Assembly: GCA_023425865.1 (NCBI GenBank)
Contig: JAFABV010000002.1
Coordinates: 1 to 64,000 of the forward strand
From: Bacteroidota bacterium
Lineage (GTDB): Bacteria; Bacteroidota; Bacteroidia; Bacteroidales; Bacteroidaceae
Reading direction: 5' to 3'
DNA length: 64,000 bases
Shown one piece after another: positions 26,742 through 36,000 of the stretch. Under the pieces are notes generated by a model. That model ran no database searches. It was not told the DNA's origin and worked only from the letters and a program-made list of their open reading frames with translations. Positions within the stretch are counted from its first letter, which is position 1, and every line of letters begins with the position of its first letter. A program made the translations under genes and the position numbers.

Positions 26742-28268
26742 TCAGATAATCAGCGGCGGCTCCTGGTTCATTTCCAGCAGTTCGTCCATGTTCTTGCGCG
26801 AGTTGCTCAGTCGTGGCACCTTATGCTGTCCGCCCAGTTTTCCTTTCATCTTCAGCCAGTCGTTGAAGAGGTTGGGCCTTGCCTTCACCACTTCGAGTCG
26901 CTGCAGTGTGATGTCGCGCAAGCGCTTGGCCTCGTAGTCGGAGTTGATTTCCTGCAGCTTCTGGTCGAGCAGGTTGGCAAAATGCTCCAGGCTGTCGGGC
27001 TCTTGGGTAAACTCGATGAGCCACTGGTGGCGGCACTTGGCGTTCTCGTCCATGTATACCGGCGCTGCGGTGTACTCCGACAGTTCCGCGCCCGTCTGCT
27101 CGCAGGCATAGGCCAGTCCCTTCTCGGCATTGTCTTGGATGAGTTCCTCGCCGAAGGCGTTGATGAAATACTTCGTTCGCCCGGTAATGAGGAACTTGTA
27201 AGGCCGCTTTGAGGTAAACTGCACGGTGTCGCCAATGAGATAGCGCCACAGTCCGCACGAGGTGCTGATAATCATGGCGTAGTTGCGCCCCAGTTCCACG
27301 CCTTCCAAGGGCACGATGTCGGCGTCGGGCTGTCCGAGCTGCTCTAAGGGGATAAACTCGTAGAACACGCCGTAGTCGAGCATCAGCAGCATCGACTTGT
27401 CGGTGGAGTCGTCCTGTATGCCGAAGAAGCCTTCAGAGGCATTGTAAGTCTCCATGTAGTGCATCATCGGCGAGGTGATGAGTTTCTCGTACTGCGCCCG
27501 GTAGGGTGTGAAGGCGATGCCTCCGTGGAAAAACACCTCTATGTTGGGCCACACCTCTTCGAGGTGCTCCTTGCCCGCGAGTTCCAGCACGCGTACCAGC
27601 ACACTCATCATCCATGACGGTACTCCCGAGATATTTGTTACATTCTTGTTCAGACATTCGCGGGCGATGCGGTCGCGCTTCACCTCAAAGTCGGAAAGCA
27701 GTGCCGTGCGCTTTTTGGGCACACGCACCAGATTGGCCAGGGGGTTGATGTTCTCAATGAGTATGGCGCTGAGGTCGCCCACCAAGGTACCCTCTAGATT
27801 ATAGTTCTGCGAGTGGCTGCCACCAAGTATGAGCGACTTGCCGTCGAAGAGGCGGCTGCCCGGGTGGTCGCGTAGATAGAGGGCCACCACGTCTTGTCCG
27901 CCGCGGTAGTGTACGTTTTGGAGCCCCTCGTCGCTCACAGGTATGAATTTAGACTTATCGTTGGTGGTGCCCGACGACTTGGCGTACCACTTCACCTGCC
28001 CGGGCCACAGCACGTTGGCTTCGCCGTGGCGCATGCGGTCGATGGCTCCCTTGAGTTCCTCGTAGGAGTTAAGGGGTACGTTCTTGGTAAACTCTGTATA
28101 CGAATGCGTACTGCCAAAGAGGTGGTTACGACCGTATTCTGTATTTTGTCCTTTGCTGATCAAATACTTAAGCACATCCTGCTGCAACGCTTCCGGCTGG
28201 CTATAATGTTTCTCCAGTTCTTTCTGGCGTGGCACGAATAATTTGCTTACTATTTTGGTTAGGCCCAT
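26742..28268 (-). CDS. GH3 auxin-responsive-promoter family protein
   Basis: Adenylate-forming enzyme superfamily member of 508 residues, related to plant GH3 acyl-acid-amido synthetases. ATP-binding KSSGTTNDKSKFIP, STSCGLWRYLIGDTV and ITGRTKYFINAFGEEL are visible. Plant members conjugate amino acids to hormones; bacterial substrates are unknown. ATG 28268 is preferred to the in-frame ATG at 28286 because it gives the typical MGLTKIVSKLF start. It heads a likely operon with the Ig-like lipoprotein and DUF3108 genes. Confidence 0.88.
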   Translation of the reverse strand: MGLTKIVSKLFVPRQKELEKHYSQPEALQQDVLKYLISKGQNTEYGRNHLFGSTHSYTEFTKNVPLNSYEELKGAIDRMRHGEANVLWPGQVKWYAKSSGTTNDKSKFIPVSDEGLQNVHYRGGQDVVALYLRDHPGSRLFDGKSLILGGSHSQNYNLEGTLVGDLSAILIENINPLANLVRVPKKRTALLSDFEVKRDRIARECLNKNVTNISGVPSWMMSVLVRVLELAGKEHLEEVWPNIEVFFHGGIAFTPYRAQYEKLITSPMMHYMETYNASEGFFGIQDDSTDKSMLLMLDYGVFYEFIPLEQLGQPDADIVPLEGVELGRNYAMIISTSCGLWRYLIGDTVQFTSKRPYKFLITGRTKYFINAFGEELIQDNAEKGLAYACEQTGAELSEYTAAPVYMDENAKCRHQWLIEFTQEPDSLEHFANLLDQKLQEINSDYEAKRLRDITLQRLEVVKARPNLFNDWLKMKGKLGGQHKVPRLSNSRKNMDELLEMNQEPPLII

Positions 28269-28286
28269 TTTTGCACAATATAACAA

Positions 28287-28561
28287 TTTACGGACAAAAT
28301 TACCCTAAATCTTTGACAATGGTGAACAATTTAGCAATTTTAATATAGCCCGCTTCTGTGTTGTCGGGCTGTTGTTGCTTAGTTTTCAGGCCATTCCCTG
28401 CCGTTGTATGCCTTCGTTTTCCTGGTTGCGCGGCGCGTGTGTGGGCATGCCCTCTAAGCGATGTGCCGGCCCTGCTTACAGGGGCTTGGCAGGGTGCGAA
28501 AACCTCGTTTAGGCCTTGCCCTCTGCCCGGCCTCGGCTGACGGGCTGGCCCCAATCGTCTG
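28287..28561. other. Intergenic region upstream of the GH3-family gene
   Basis: A TAnnTTTG match on the minus strand (TAATTTTG, 28295-28302) may be the -7 element of the GH3-family operon, but no -33 is well placed. From 28370 to 28555 the sequence is GC-rich with small inverted repeats. Nothing resembling a known structured RNA was recognised, and the minus-strand frame there looks spurious. Confidence 0.4.
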
Positions 28562-28676
28562 ATAATTCTATATAGAGTCATCAGATGGTTTCATATAGAA
28601 TCATCAGATGGTTTTATATAGAATGAGCGAATGGTTTTATATAGAATCATCGGATGCTTCTGTCAGAACCATCGCG
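28562..28676. repeat. 23-bp quasi-palindrome array 3 (5 units)
   Basis: Units start at 28562, 28585, 28608, 28631 and 28654, mostly ATGGTTTTATATAGAATCAT plus three bases; the last is degenerate. It sits in the gap between the 3' end of rnc and the 5' end of the GH3-family gene. Confidence 0.85.
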
Positions 28677-28896
28677 CCATGACGTGGGTTTAGGGGGAGA
28701 GGAAACTCTATAACATGTTGTAAGAAAGGCGTTTACGAGATAATAAAAACCAAAAGAGGCTGTGTGGAAAGCCTGCCGGGAACAGTGCGCATACATGAAA
28801 AACGGGTATGCCCTGATGTGGTTGTCCCCCAGAATATGGCTTTACAAACAGCCCCTTTTACTTGTTAGGGTATTGCGGCGTAGCCTTGCGGCCGGT

Positions 28897-29967
28897 TTAT
28901 TCCTTGCCTTCGGCAAAGGCGGCCTGCTCTGCCGCAGCAATGATTTCCTCACGGCTCTTGGCCTTGGCACTGATGTCGCTCAGGTCGAACTCGTCGTCAG
29001 TAGCCTCGGCAATGAGGCTAACGGCCTGCGGCTCCTCGGCCATGGGTGTGGCGGCCTCTTCTTGGGAGAAGACCTCCTCACGGAAGACAGGCTGCAGGTT
29101 GGTGGTCTCTTTGTCCTTAGGCTCATCGGCGTCGGGCCTCACCTCTGCCACCACGGTGTCGGGCAGGGCCTGCACGGGTACTTCCTCCATCTTGGTCCTG
29201 TCGGCCTTGGCGGCAAAGATCTCCTCGATAAACTGGGGCTTCTTCCTCAGTTTGTCGAGGGTATCCTTGGAGGCATTCTGCTGGCTCTCCTTCTTAGAGA
29301 ATCCTGTTCCGGCACATCCCTCTATGCCTTCGAGCATCACCCGGTAGGAGAAGAAGGGGCTTCCGTTTTCGTCCTTGCCCTCCTTGACGAGCGCAAACTC
29401 CAGTTTTACCTTGTTCTTCTGGCTCCACTCGATGAGTTTACTCTTGAAGTTTACCTCCTTGTAGGCCACCTTGTCGATGTTGATCATCTGGGTCAGGATA
29501 CGGTTCTTGAGGAAGTGCATGCACGCGTTGTATCCACGGTCGAGATAAATGGCACCTACAAGGGCCTCGAAGGCATTGCCGCCCATATAGTTGTTGTGCG
29601 ACACCGAGTGGCCATTCGACAGGATAAGGTCGTTGATACCCATGTCTTTGGCCAGCTTGTTGAGTGTGTCGCGCTGCACGAGCTTGGAGCGGGTGTTGGT
29701 GAGAAAGCCCTCGCGCTTGCCGGGAAAGTGGCGGTAGACAATATCGCCCACGGCGGCGTCGAGGATGGCATCGCCCAAGAACTCCAACCGCTCGTTGTTC
29801 ACGGGCTTGCCTTTCTTGTTGCGGTGCATCACACTCTTGTGCATCAGCGCCATCTTGTAGTAGCTGATGTCGTGTGGATAAAAACCGATGATATGGTACA
29901 AAGATGAAAGAAGCTCCTTATCCTTACGGAAAGGGAGCCTCAATCTGTCTATGATGTTTATCAGCAT
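28897..29967 (-). CDS. rnc: Ribonuclease III with acidic C-terminal extension
   Basis: Double-strand-specific endoribonuclease for rRNA and mRNA processing. The catalytic signature NERLEFLGDAILD lies near residues 58-70, with the second acidic helix AFEALVGAIYLD; a dsRNA-binding domain covers about 170-245. At 356 residues it is much longer than typical RNase III (~225-250): the last ~110 residues are an Ala/Glu-rich, low-complexity extension. It starts 30 bp after fabF, giving the order acpP-fabF-rnc. Confidence 0.95.
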   Translation of the reverse strand: MLINIIDRLRLPFRKDKELLSSLYHIIGFYPHDISYYKMALMHKSVMHRNKKGKPVNNERLEFLGDAILDAAVGDIVYRHFPGKREGFLTNTRSKLVQRDTLNKLAKDMGINDLILSNGHSVSHNNYMGGNAFEALVGAIYLDRGYNACMHFLKNRILTQMINIDKVAYKEVNFKSKLIEWSQKNKVKLEFALVKEGKDENGSPFFSYRVMLEGIEGCAGTGFSKKESQQNASKDTLDKLRKKPQFIEEIFAAKADRTKMEEVPVQALPDTVVAEVRPDADEPKDKETTNLQPVFREEVFSQEEAATPMAEEPQAVSLIAEATDDEFDLSDISAKAKSREEIIAAAEQAAFAEGKE

Positions 29968-29997
29968 ACTAATCTTTGTCTCAGTACACTTATGTTA

Positions 29998-31260
29998 TTA
30001 TTCAGCGTATTTCTTGAAGATCACGCAGGCGTTGTGACCGCCGAAACCGAAGGTGTTCGACAGGGCAGCGCGCACTTCACGCTTCTGGGCGGCGTTGAAG
30101 GTGAAGTTCAACTTATAGTCGATCTCCGGGTCTTCGTCGCCCTCTTCGTGATTGATGGTGGGGGGAACGATGTCGTCCTTCACGCTCATCACGCAAGCCA
30201 TGGCTTCTACAGCGCCTGCGGCTCCCAAGAGGTGGCCCGTCATGCTCTTGGTAGAGCTGATGTTGAGCTTGTAAGCCTGCTCTCCGAAGAGGTCCTTGAT
30301 GGCCTTCACCTCAGAGATGTCGCCCACGGGTGTGGAGGTACCATGTACGTTGATATAGTCGATGTCGTCAACCTTCATGCCAGCGTCTTCGAGTGCATTC
30401 TGCATCACCAACTTGGCGCCCAGACCCTCGGGGTGAGAGGCGGTGATATGGTGTGCGTCGGCACTCATGCCTGCGCCTACGAGTTCGGCGTAGATCTTGG
30501 CGCCGCGTGCCTTGGCATGCTCCAAGGTTTCGAGCACCAGGCATCCTGCGCCCTCGCCCATCACAAATCCGTCGCGGCTGGCGCTGAAGGGGCGGCTGGC
30601 GTGCTGAGGATCGTCGTTGCGGGTTGACAGGGCGTGCATGGCGTTGAAACCGCCTAAGCCACAGTCGCAGATGGCAGCCTCGGCACCACCGGCAACAATC
30701 ACGTTGGCCTTGCCTAAGCGCAGCAGGTTGAATGCGTCAGCCAGTGCGTTGGTAGACGAGGCGCATGCGCTCGTGGTGACAAAGTTGGGGCCATGGAAAC
30801 CAAAATGGATGCTGATTTGGCCGGCAGCGATGTCGGCAATCATCTTGGGGATGAAGAAGGGGTTAAACTTTGGACCGGCTTCCTTGTGCTGACCATAATA
30901 CATCACTTCCTCCTGGAAGGTGATGATACCACCAATACCAATACCGTAGACCACGCCGATGCGGTTCTTGTCCTCCTTTTCGAGGTCAAGACCCGAGTCT
31001 TTAACACCCTGCATGGCACTGATCATGGCCAGCTGGGTGCAGCGGTCGAGCTTGCGGGCTTCCTTGCGGTCGATGTAGTCGGTAACCTGAAGGTCCTTTA
31101 CCTCGCAAGCGAAAGTCGTCTTGAAATTGGTCGTATCAAATGATGTAATAGGAGCAGCACCACTCTTGCCGGCCAACATGTTTGCCCACATCTCTTCGGG
31201 GCTATTTCCAATCGGGGTAACAGCGCCTAAGCCTGTTACTACTACTCTATTTAACTCCAT
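29998..31260 (-). CDS. fabF: Beta-ketoacyl-ACP synthase II
   Basis: Condensing enzyme that elongates acyl-ACP with malonyl-ACP in type II fatty acid synthesis; 420 residues, the usual length. The catalytic Cys is in TTSACASSTNALADAF, and the two active-site His are in NVHGTSTPVGD and SMTGHLLGAAGAVEA. It is downstream of acpP on the same strand, with a 92-nt inverted repeat between them. Confidence 0.98.
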   Translation of the reverse strand: MELNRVVVTGLGAVTPIGNSPEEMWANMLAGKSGAAPITSFDTTNFKTTFACEVKDLQVTDYIDRKEARKLDRCTQLAMISAMQGVKDSGLDLEKEDKNRIGVVYGIGIGGIITFQEEVMYYGQHKEAGPKFNPFFIPKMIADIAAGQISIHFGFHGPNFVTTSACASSTNALADAFNLLRLGKANVIVAGGAEAAICDCGLGGFNAMHALSTRNDDPQHASRPFSASRDGFVMGEGAGCLVLETLEHAKARGAKIYAELVGAGMSADAHHITASHPEGLGAKLVMQNALEDAGMKVDDIDYINVHGTSTPVGDISEVKAIKDLFGEQAYKLNISSTKSMTGHLLGAAGAVEAMACVMSVKDDIVPPTINHEEGDEDPEIDYKLNFTFNAAQKREVRAALSNTFGFGGHNACVIFKKYAE

Positions 31261-31285
31261 TTACTTATTACTTGATAATTAAAAA

Positions 31286-31377
31286 TTTAGCGTATAGTGA
31301 CACAGCATGAAAATCATACTCCAATAAATCTCCCGGCAAAGGCCAAGCATGAGATTTATCTGTCACAATACGCTAAA
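31286..31377 (-). promoter_or_regulatory. Long inverted repeat between acpP and fabF
   Basis: TTTAGCGTATAGTGACA (31286-31302) pairs with TGTCACAATACGCTAAA (31361-31377) at 16 of 17 positions; inside, AATAAATCTC (31323-31332) pairs with GAGATTTATC (31351-31360) at 9 of 10. The predicted structure is a long interrupted hairpin in the acpP-fabF mRNA. There is no T-run, so it could be an RNA-processing or mRNA-stability element rather than a terminator. Confidence 0.6.
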
Positions 31378-31392
31378 TGGTTACGCCTCAAC

Positions 31393-31629
31393 TTACTTTG
31401 CGTTCTCCGTGATGTAGTTGATGGCGTCCTGAACAGTCTGAATGGTCTCAGCCTTGTCATCGGGGATAGAAATACCGAACTCCTTCTCGAACTCCATGAT
31501 GAGCTCTACAGTGTCCAGAGAATCTGCACCGAGGTCGTTGGTGAAACTTGCTGCGGGATTAACTTCTGCCTCGTCTACACCCAGTTTGTCAACGATGATA
31601 GCCTTGACTTTTGATTCAATTTCTGACAT
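31393..31629 (-). CDS. acpP: Acyl carrier protein
   Basis: A 78-residue acidic carrier for growing acyl chains in fatty acid synthesis. The phosphopantetheine attachment Ser37 is in GADSLDTVELIMEFE. It is the first gene of acpP-fabF-rnc and is preceded by a good promoter. Confidence 0.98.
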   Translation of the reverse strand: MSEIESKVKAIIVDKLGVDEAEVNPAASFTNDLGADSLDTVELIMEFEKEFGISIPDDKAETIQTVQDAINYITENAK

Positions 31630-31682
31630 AATTGTAACGTTTTAATAAAGTAATTTAATTAATTTTCATACAAAATCGGCTG

Positions 31683-31714
31683 CAAAGAAACAACTTTTTT
31701 GCCGATTAAGCAAA
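31683..31714 (-). promoter_or_regulatory. acpP promoter
   Basis: On the minus strand TTTG (31711-31714), a 20-bp spacer and TTTCTTTG (31683-31690) fit the Bacteroidota promoter with one change in the -7 element. It implies a ~50-nt AT-rich leader before the acpP ATG. Confidence 0.55.
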
Positions 31715-31862
31715 TATTTTAAATAAAAAATGGCTGCACGTTGCACAACTACCCTATCATTGTGCAGTATTTTAGCCTTTTTCCTTTGCTTTTGGTTAAT
31801 TATGTCATATTTAGGCATCGTGTTGGCGTTGGGGCGTCGTGGCGGTGTGGCAGGGTGGAGCA

Positions 31863-32978
31863 TCATTGTAAAGTCTCAACTCCTTGTACAACAATATCTT
31901 TGTTTGGGAGTGGATTGATGATTTCGGTATAGTGGTCTTCGGCGGCTCCTGTGGTGACCTCTATTTTCTTGAGCAGGTAGGTGTTGTTCCTGCGTTGCTG
32001 CACATAGTACACGTAGCTGGTGTTGCCGGTCTTCTGCACGGCTGTGGTGGGCAGTGCGCTGCCTTGGCGTGAGCCTGTCACGATGCTGGCCTGCACAAAA
32101 CTCTCGTTGATCAGCGGTGTGCCCGGGGCGTGGCTGATGGTGGCTACGCACTCGATGGTCTTGGTGTCGGGATCTACGGTCTTGCCGATGGTCGACAGGG
32201 TGGCCCGCATCATTGGGCTGGACTGGTCGGTGGTGGCAAAGTTGACAGTCTGCCCTACCCTGAGCTGGCGAATGTCAGACTGGTACACCTGCAGCTTGAG
32301 TTGCAGGCGGTCTACGTCGACAATCTCGGCCAGATTGCTTTCCATATCCACAAACTGCCCAATGACGGCGTCGATGTTGGTGAGGTAGCCGCTGATGGGT
32401 GCTACCACAGGATAGGAGGTGTACATGTGTCCGTTCTCGACGCGGGCGGGGTTGAGGCGCAGGGCCGCGACGCGCGAGCGCAGTGACTGGTAGCTGGCCA
32501 AGGAGGCGTGGTAGAGGCTCTTGGCCGCCAGAAAGTCTTTCTCGGCACCGATGTTCTCGGCCCACAGGCTCTTGGCGCGCTCGTAGTCTACCTTGGCCTT
32601 GGTATAGGCGGCAGCGGCCTCGGCAAAGTTTTGCTGCAGCTCCATGAAGTCGTTGCCCGATAGGGTGGCGATGACTTGTCCGGCCTGCACGCGGTCGCCA
32701 AGTTTGTGGGTGATGGTGATGACCTTGCCCGCTATGCTCGGACTGATTTTCGACATGGCGTTGGCAGGGGCAAACACGGTGCCCTTGCAGGCTACTGTAG
32801 TGCTGAAGGTGTGGGTCGCGGCTCTGCCTAACGCCATCTTGTTGGTGGTGAATTGCTCGGGAGTAATTTCGGTCAGGTCTTCTTCCACGGGTGTGGCGGT
32901 CTCTGTTTTCTTACTCTCGCAGGCACAGCAAAAGGCGATGGCCAGCAGGGTGGAGGCCAGGATATGTATCTTCTTCAT
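31863..32978 (-). CDS. RND efflux periplasmic adaptor (CusB/CzcB-like)
   Basis: Membrane-fusion subunit linking inner-membrane pump and outer-membrane channel; 371 residues from ATG 32978 (ATG 32990 is also in frame). A lipobox-like segment (LLAIAFCC) suggests lipid anchoring. The biotinyl-lipoyl halves are visible as ITHKLGDRVQAGQVIATLSG and VVAPISGYLTNIDAVIGQFV, flanking a helical hairpin. It lies 32 bp downstream of the fused pump/channel gene. It lacks the His/Met-rich N-terminal metal-binding extension of some Cus adaptors. Confidence 0.9.
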   Translation of the reverse strand: MKKIHILASTLLAIAFCCACESKKTETATPVEEDLTEITPEQFTTNKMALGRAATHTFSTTVACKGTVFAPANAMSKISPSIAGKVITITHKLGDRVQAGQVIATLSGNDFMELQQNFAEAAAAYTKAKVDYERAKSLWAENIGAEKDFLAAKSLYHASLASYQSLRSRVAALRLNPARVENGHMYTSYPVVAPISGYLTNIDAVIGQFVDMESNLAEIVDVDRLQLKLQVYQSDIRQLRVGQTVNFATTDQSSPMMRATLSTIGKTVDPDTKTIECVATISHAPGTPLINESFVQASIVTGSRQGSALPTTAVQKTGNTSYVYYVQQRRNNTYLLKKIEVTTGAAEDHYTEIINPLPNKDIVVQGVETLQ

Positions 32979-33010
32979 GATGATCTTCATTAATAATATA
33001 AGGTGTATGG

Positions 33011-36000
33011 TTATAGTGTGACGTAATTGAGCTCGATGGCAATCTGGTTATAGGCCGCCAGCGCCTCGTAGTAGTCCATCTCCAAGCGCATGGCATTCTC
33101 TATGCTCATGGCAAACTGGTAGAAGTCGATGGCGCCGGCTTGATAGCTTTTGGTGGCTGACCGGGTAATCTCGTGGCTGAGTTGTTGGCCCGTAGTGTGG
33201 TAGAAGTCGATGGCCTTTTGGTGCTTGGTCAGCAGTGTGCGCAACTGTGCGCAGCGGTTCTCCAGCAGGGTGCGGGTGTTTTCCCTCAGTGCCTCGTTGG
33301 CGGCCCAGGCTATCTTGCCGGCCTTCACCTTGGCCCGCTGCTGGGCGGTGAAGAGCGGCAGGCTCACTCCCACCTCAAAGCCGTTGTAGCCTCGGTTGTT
33401 CTTTTGTGTGTTGGTGGCAAAGAAGTAGTTCATGCTCAGGTCGGGCAATAGTCGTTGCCGCTCTATCTTGATGTTCGACCGGAGATAGTCTGATTGCAGG
33501 CTGGCGGCCTCTAAGTCGGCATTGTTGGCTAAGTTGGGCTCAGCTATGGGAATCAGTTCTAACCGGTGCTCGCTGATGGTATAGGCTTCTGTGGTCTGCA
33601 TCAGTGCGGTGAGGTGTCGGTATGCGTTGGCAATGTCGAAGTCGAGCTGTTCTAAGTCTAACGCCATCTGTTTGGTTCGTGCTTCGGCATTCATCAGGTC
33701 GAGCTGGCTGATGTCGCCTAAGCGATGGCGTGTGGCAGCGCTTGTCCCAAGAATATTGTACAGGCTGTCTAACCGTTGGTAGTAACGTCGCTTGGCGTTG
33801 AGCAGCACGATGTCATAGTAAGCCGACGACACCTGCCGGGTGAGCACTTGCTGCTGCTTGTGCAGTTCGGCTTCGGCCAAGGCCACCTCGATGCGCCTGG
33901 CGCGGTTGCGTTCGGCAAAGACGGTGGGGAAGGGAATGTCTTGTTCCACGCCTACGGTATGCAGGGCATGTCCGTTGTCGGCCGTGTTGGCTTGGTCGTA
34001 GCCGTAGTAGAAGCGCGTCTTGTCGAGGTCGAGCCTGCTGGTGGCGAGTGCCTTGCGCTCTTCTACCTTCATTCGTGTGGCCTGGTATTGCTTGTTGTTG
34101 GCCAAGGCGTTTGCTATGGCTTGGTCGAGTGAGAGCTCCGGGGCGGGCGTTATGGTGTTCTGCGCTGGCGCCATGGTGGCAGAGAGCAGGCAGAGTAGGA
34201 GCAGCACGAAGTTCTTGTTCTTGAATATTCTCACGATTTTATATTTTATCCCTTCTTCGTTATGAAACAGCATGAACAGCAGGGGCAGGGCCACCATGGT
34301 GAGCATGGTAGAGGTGATGAGGCCGCCAATGACCACTGTGGCCAACGGCCGCTGTACCTCGGCGCCGGCGCCCGTGGATACCGCCATGGGCAGAAATCCC
34401 ATGGCAGCGGCGGCGGCGGTGAGCATGACGGGGCGCAGACGGTCGGTGGCACCGACGAGAACAATCTGCCGCAGGTCGCGCATGCCCGAGTTATACAGGT
34501 TCTTCAGGTGTTCCACCAAGACAATGCCGTTGAGCACGGCAATGCCGAAGAGGGCGATGAAGCCTATGCCTGCCGAGATGCTGAACGACATGCCGCGAAG
34601 CCATAGGGCCAGAATGCCACCCACCACAGACAGTGGCACGGCGGTGAAAATCATGATGGTGTCTTTCATCGACTTGAAGGCGAAGTGCAGAAAGATGAAT
34701 ATCAGTGCCAAGGCAATGGGCACGGCGATGGTAAGGCGCTTGGTGGCGTTCTGCAGATTCTCAAACTGTCCGCCGTATTTCACGTAGGTGCCGGGCTTGA
34801 AGGTCACCTTGTCGGCCACTACTTTCTGTATGTCTTTTACCACCGACTGTAGGTCGCGGCCACGTACATTCACGCTCACCACCACGCGGCGATGGGTGTT
34901 CTCACGCGAGATCTTGGCCGGCCCCTGCGAATAGGAGATGGTGGCGAGCTCGCTCAGCGGCACCAGTTTACCGTTGGGCAGCGGCACCTGTAGCTGGCGA
35001 ATGTCGGCAATGTCGCGACGGTCGCCCTTGTCTAACCGCACCACAAGATCGAATCTTTTCTCTCCCTCGAAGACGCTCCCCGCGGCTTGTCCGCCAAAGG
35101 CTGTCGATAGATAGTTGTTGAGTGTCTTCGCCTCGACGCCATAGAATGCTATCTTCTGGCGGTTGTAGGTGACGTTCATCTGTGGCAGACCCGTGGTCTT
35201 CTCCAAGATGACGTCGGCCGCACCCGGTACTTTCTCTACGAGGTCTTTGATTTCGGAGGCTTTCTGGTTGAGGTAGTCGAGGTCTTCGCCAAATACCTTG
35301 ATGGCAATGTCCGACCTTACGCCGGTGATGAGCTCGTTGAAGCGCATCTCGATGGGCTGCGTAAACTCATAGTCGATGCCTGGTATCACCGACAGGGCAT
35401 CCTTGATCTTGTCGGCCAGTTCTTCTTTGGTGCTGGCCACTACCCACTGACTTCGGGGCTTGAGCTTGATAATCATGTCGATTTCTTCCATCGACATGGG
35501 GTCGGTGGGCACCTCGGCGGCACCGATGCGGCATACCACTTGGTCTATTTCGGTAAACTTCTTCTTGAGTATCTTCTCCATTTGTGTGGTGAGCTCCACG
35601 GTCTTCGAGAGCGAGGTGCCGGTCTTCAGCGCTGGCTGGATGACGAAGTCGCCCTCGTCGAGCTGGGGTACAAACTCTCCTCCCATATTCATCAGCAGCG
35701 CTCCCGAGAATACCAGAGAGGCTGCCGAGAGCGAGAGCACGGTGCGCTTGTGGTCGATAGACCATTTGATGACGGGCAGGTAGGTCATCTTGGCCAATTT
35801 CAGTACGCGCTTGGAGATATTCTTGCGAGTGATGCGCTTGGGTTTGAGAAAGAGTGAACTGATGACGGGCAGCCAGGTCAGGCACAGGAACATGGCACCG
35901 AGGATGGCAAAGCTGAATGCCAAGGCCATGGGGTGAAACATCTTGCCCTCAACTCCCTGCAAGGAGAGGATGGGTATGAACACTATAAGAATAATGAGCT

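Noticed and set aside
28300..28581. 93-residue minus-strand frame between the GH3-family gene and rnc
   Set aside because: Arg/Pro/Gly-rich, overlaps an array and a GC-rich non-coding stretch, with no recognisable domain.
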